A stretch of 5,655 nt of DNA from the NCBI GenBank assembly GCA_036490795.1, contig DASXDG010000253.1:1-5655 (forward strand), in the 5' to 3' direction. Shown one piece after another: positions 3,069 to 5,655 of this stretch (position 1 is the stretch's first letter; each line of letters opens with the position of its first letter). The translations under genes and the position numbers were made by a program. Origin of the DNA: JAFARZ01 sp036490795 (GTDB lineage: Bacteria > Actinomycetota > Actinomycetes > Streptosporangiales > Streptosporangiaceae). The notes under the pieces were generated by a model, which was not told the DNA's origin, did no database searches, and saw only the letters and a list, made by a program, of their open reading frames with translations.

Positions 3069-5655
3069 GTGTTCCACTCTGTTCGAAGTATGAGACGCAT
3101 GCTTGTCATGGGCCTCAGCGCGGCATCGCTCGCCGTGGCGGGCCTCGCAGCGGTAGCGATCCAGCCGGGGCCGGCGATGGCGGCGTCGACGGCCACCGGC
3201 GGCAGCGGGGCAAGCCTGCCCTACACCGAAGTCCAGGCGGAGAACTCCGCCACCAACGGCACGATCATCGGCCCGAGCTACACTCAGGGCCAGCTGGCCG
3301 ACGAGGCGTCCGGCCGCAAGGCCGTCACCCTCGCGGGCAATGGCTCCGGCCAGTACGTCACCTTCACCACCCCGGTGTCGACCAACTCCATCGACTTCCG
3401 CTACAGCATCCCGGACAGCTCGGACGGGTCGGTGTACAACGCCCCGCTGTCGCTGTACGTCAACGGCACCAAGCAGTCCGACTTCACCGTGACCAACGCG
3501 TACAGCTGGTACTACGGCAGCTACCCGTTCGTTAACACGCCGGGCAGCGGCAACCCGCACCACTTCTACGATGAGGTGCACCGGCTGTTCACCACCACTT
3601 ATCCGGCTGGCACCACGTTCAAGCTGGAGGTCGACTCCGAGGACACCGCGTCCTCGTACACGATCGACCTGGCCGACTTCGAGAACGTCGCCGCGGCGCT
3701 GCCCCAGCCAAGCGGCTCGGTCTCCGTGGTCAGCGAGGGCGCCGACCCCACCGGCGCGGCCGACTCGACCAACGCCTTCAACGCCGCGATCACCGCGGCC
3801 GGAGCCGGCGGCACGGTCTGGATCCCGCCGGGCTCGTACAACATCCCCGGCCACATCATCGTCAACAACGTGACCGTCGAAGGCGCGGGCATGTGGTACT
3901 CGACCGTCACCGGCACGGCTCCCGGCTTCTACGGGAACTCCGCGCCGAACGCGAGCACCGGCGTGCACCTGTCGAACTTCGCGATCTTCGGCAACGTCCA
4001 GGTCCGTGACGACAGCGCCCAGGTCAACGGCATCGGCGGGGCCATGAGCAACTCGACCGTGTCGAACATCTGGATTGAGCACATGAAGGTCGGCGCCTGG
4101 ATGGACGGGCCGATGACGGGCTTGACCTTCAGCGGCATGCGCATCCGCGACACCACCGCGGACGGCATCAACTTCCATGGCGGCGTGACCAACTCCACCG
4201 TAACCAACAGCAACATCCGCAACACCGGTGACGACGGCATCGCGACCTGGGCCGACTCCAGCATCGGGGCCGACTCCGGCGACACGATCTCCAACAACAC
4301 CGTGCAGCTGCAGCAACTCGCCAACGGGATCGCGATCTACGGCGGCAACAACAACACCGTCTCCGGGAACCTGGTCGTCGACACCGGCATCACCCAGGGC
4401 GGCGGCATCCAGGTGGGGCAGCGCTTCAGTTCCACCCCGGTGGGCCTGACCACGATCTCCAACAACACCATGATCCGGGACGGCAGCCTCGACCCGAACT
4501 GGCAGTTCGGCGTCGGCGCACTGTGGTTCGACGGCAGCCAGGGCGCGGTCACCGGCCCGATCAACGTGTCCAACGCGCTGATCGAGCAGAGCCCGTTCGA
4601 GGCGATCCAGTGGGTTGAAGGCACGGTCAGCGGGGTCAACCTCAGCAACGTGTCCATCATCGGCACCGGTACGTTCGCCCTGCAGGAACAGACCGGCGGC
4701 ACGGCCACGGCCACCAACGTCACGGCGACCGGCGTGGCCCAGGCCACCGCGGGCAACGCCCCCAGCTACAGCTGTGAAGGCAGCGGCTTCACGATCACCG
4801 ATGACGGCGGCAACTCCGGCATCAGCCCGGCCGGGTGCAGCGTCGGCGTCTCGCCACCGCCGGTCTACCCGCCGTACCCCGTCACCGGCGTCAACGCGAG
4901 CCCGACCGCGCTGACCTTCAGCCCGCAAGTAACCGGCACGACCAGCGCCGCGCAGACCGTCACGGTCGCCAACCCGACTTCCGCGGCTGCCCCGGTCTCG
5001 TCCATAACCGCCAGCGGCCCCTTCGCCGAGACCAACAACTGCGGCTCGTCGATCGCGGCCAACGGCTCCTGTACCGTCAGCGTGACGTTCTCGCCGACCG
5101 CGACCGGCACAAGCACGGGGAGCGTCACTATCAACGCCGGCGGCGTCACCAGCACGGTGAGCCTGTCCGGTACCGGCACGCCACCAGGCCCGGTGCTGAG
5201 CGCCTCGCCGGCTAGCCTGTCCTTCCCCGCTACCCTGGTCGGCTCCTCGCCCGCCACCCAGACGGTGACGGTGACCAACTCCGGTACCACCGCCGCCACC
5301 GTCTCGAGCGTCGCGGTGACCGGGGCCTTCAGCCAGACCAACAACTGCACCAGCCTCGCGGTCAACGGCTCCTGTACGGTGACCGTCAAGTTCACGCCCA
5401 CGGCGGCGACCAATTCCGGCACCCTGACCGTCAGCAGCAATGCCAACAACAACCCGCTGACCGTCGGGCTGAGCGGCAGCGGCATCACCTCCACCACCAA
5501 CCTCGCCTTGAACAAGCCGGCCACGGCGAGCAGCTCGACTCAGACGTACGTCGCCTCCAACGTCACCGACGGCAACACCAGTTCCTACTGGGAGAGCACC
5601 GACGGCGCGGCGTACCCGCAGACCATCTCGGTCGACCTGGGCTCCACTCAGTCGA
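3066..5655 (+). CDS. Secreted GH87-type alpha-1,3-glucanase (mycodextranase) with ASH and discoidin domains (partial, 3' end beyond window)
   Basis: 863 codons are visible and the frame is still open at the window edge. Residues 1-39 are a signal peptide with twin arginine at 10-11, a hydrophobic core and likely cleavage after AMA (37-39). Residues ~53-208 resemble a CBM35/CBM6 carbohydrate-binding module, starting EVQAEN and ending IDLADFENV. From ~219 (VVSEGADPTGAADSTNAF, then GGTVWIPPGSY) to ~590 runs a right-handed beta-helix rich in N-N-T/V turns. Key segments ADGINFHGG (D366) and NTGDDGIATW (D389, D390) give a lone Asp followed 23-24 residues later by an Asp pair, the spacing I recall for the catalytic residues of characterised GH87 enzymes. 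A Pro/Tyr linker (596-608) leads to two ASH/choice-of-anchor D repeats (609-705 and 709-807), each with a Cys pair, then an F5/8 type C domain from ~810. The expected role is outside the cell, cutting alpha-1,3-glucan or nigeran of fungal walls. Substrate is inferred from family; another beta-helix glycanase is less likely. Confidence 0.88.
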   Translation, partial: MVFHSVRSMRRMLVMGLSAASLAVAGLAAVAIQPGPAMAASTATGGSGASLPYTEVQAENSATNGTIIGPSYTQGQLADEASGRKAVTLAGNGSGQYVTFTTPVSTNSIDFRYSIPDSSDGSVYNAPLSLYVNGTKQSDFTVTNAYSWYYGSYPFVNTPGSGNPHHFYDEVHRLFTTTYPAGTTFKLEVDSEDTASSYTIDLADFENVAAALPQPSGSVSVVSEGADPTGAADSTNAFNAAITAAGAGGTVWIPPGSYNIPGHIIVNNVTVEGAGMWYSTVTGTAPGFYGNSAPNASTGVHLSNFAIFGNVQVRDDSAQVNGIGGAMSNSTVSNIWIEHMKVGAWMDGPMTGLTFSGMRIRDTTADGINFHGGVTNSTVTNSNIRNTGDDGIATWADSSIGADSGDTISNNTVQLQQLANGIAIYGGNNNTVSGNLVVDTGITQGGGIQVGQRFSSTPVGLTTISNNTMIRDGSLDPNWQFGVGALWFDGSQGAVTGPINVSNALIEQSPFEAIQWVEGTVSGVNLSNVSIIGTGTFALQEQTGGTATATNVTATGVAQATAGNAPSYSCEGSGFTITDDGGNSGISPAGCSVGVSPPPVYPPYPVTGVNASPTALTFSPQVTGTTSAAQTVTVANPTSAAAPVSSITASGPFAETNNCGSSIAANGSCTVSVTFSPTATGTSTGSVTINAGGVTSTVSLSGTGTPPGPVLSASPASLSFPATLVGSSPATQTVTVTNSGTTAATVSSVAVTGAFSQTNNCTSLAVNGSCTVTVKFTPTAATNSGTLTVSSNANNNPLTVGLSGSGITSTTNLALNKPATASSSTQTYVASNVTDGNTSSYWESTDGAAYPQTISVDLGSTQS
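4890..5486 (+). repeat. Two tandem ASH-type domain repeats within the glucanase
   Basis: Two ~97-99-residue units (codons 609-705 and 709-807) align throughout. Both open ASP(T/A)(A/S)L(T/S)F, carry TVTV(A/T)N mid-way, then F(A/S)(E/Q)TNNC, NGSCTV, F(S/T)PTA and close LSG(T/S)G. Equivalent TNNC motifs are 306 bases (102 codons) apart. Cys659/Cys669 and Cys761/Cys770 are likely disulfides, fitting an exported protein. Such immunoglobulin-like units usually serve as spacers or surface-binding modules. Confidence 0.8.

Noticed and set aside
2958..4928. A 656-codon open frame on the minus strand opposite the glucanase
   Set aside because: It is the mirror of a high-GC coding region. Its product is a monotonous Arg/Gly/Val/Asp-rich string without domains, while the + strand frame from 3066 has a signal peptide, ribosome site and several recognisable domains.
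4865..5524. A 219-codon minus-strand frame opposite the ASH repeats
   Set aside because: It is a Val/Leu/Ala-rich shadow produced by the Thr/Ser/Gly-rich codons of the + strand, repeating with the same ~100-codon period as the ASH domains.

Overview
The window is high-GC DNA with strong G/C at third codon positions, near-absence of T-tracts after hairpins, a B12-dependent ribonucleotide reductase tail and a large secreted modular glycanase. Together these point to a filamentous actinomycete (Streptomyces/Catenulispora-like; the exact genus cannot be fixed from sequence alone).

Layout, all on the + strand: (1) bases 1-133 are the last 43 codons of nrdJ, ending in the cysteine-rich tail typical of class II ribonucleotide reductases. 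(2) Bases 134-1133 are a gene-poor, decayed stretch. It holds an 18-bp-stem hairpin after nrdJ, a 17-bp perfect palindrome, three copies of a 17-bp motif at an exact 23-bp period, two diverged copies of a 40-bp element 366 bp apart, a winged-helix protein remnant (784-990) and a second strong hairpin (1034-1073). (3) Bases 1134-2494 are a two-gene operon: an unrecognised seven-segment membrane protein overlapped by 4 bp by a short GntR/YtrA-type repressor. A palindrome TGTATCA-N6-TGATACA overlaps a probable leaderless promoter directly before the first ATG, so this looks like a self-regulating membrane-protein module. (4) Bases 2495-2674 carry a remnant of a DUF4143-type ATPase, followed by a second copy of the hairpin element seen after nrdJ. 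(5) Bases 2732-3065 are an AT-richer upstream region with helically phased TTGC boxes and an AATATC/GATATT palindrome. (6) Bases 3066 to the window end encode a large secreted protein cut by the window edge: signal peptide, CBM35/6-like module, right-handed beta-helix of GH87 (alpha-1,3-glucanase/mycodextranase) type with a conserved three-Asp active-site pattern, two ASH (choice-of-anchor D) repeats and the start of an F5/8 type C (discoidin) domain.

The nrdJ tail belongs to the core genome. What follows looks like an accessory insertion zone with gene debris, then a small regulatory operon, then a polysaccharide-degrading gene with its own control region. The best candidates for something not already described are the duplicated hairpin element with compensatory base-pair changes, the 23-bp repeat array, the 7-TM/GntR module without an ABC ATPase, and the phased TTGC array before the glucanase.
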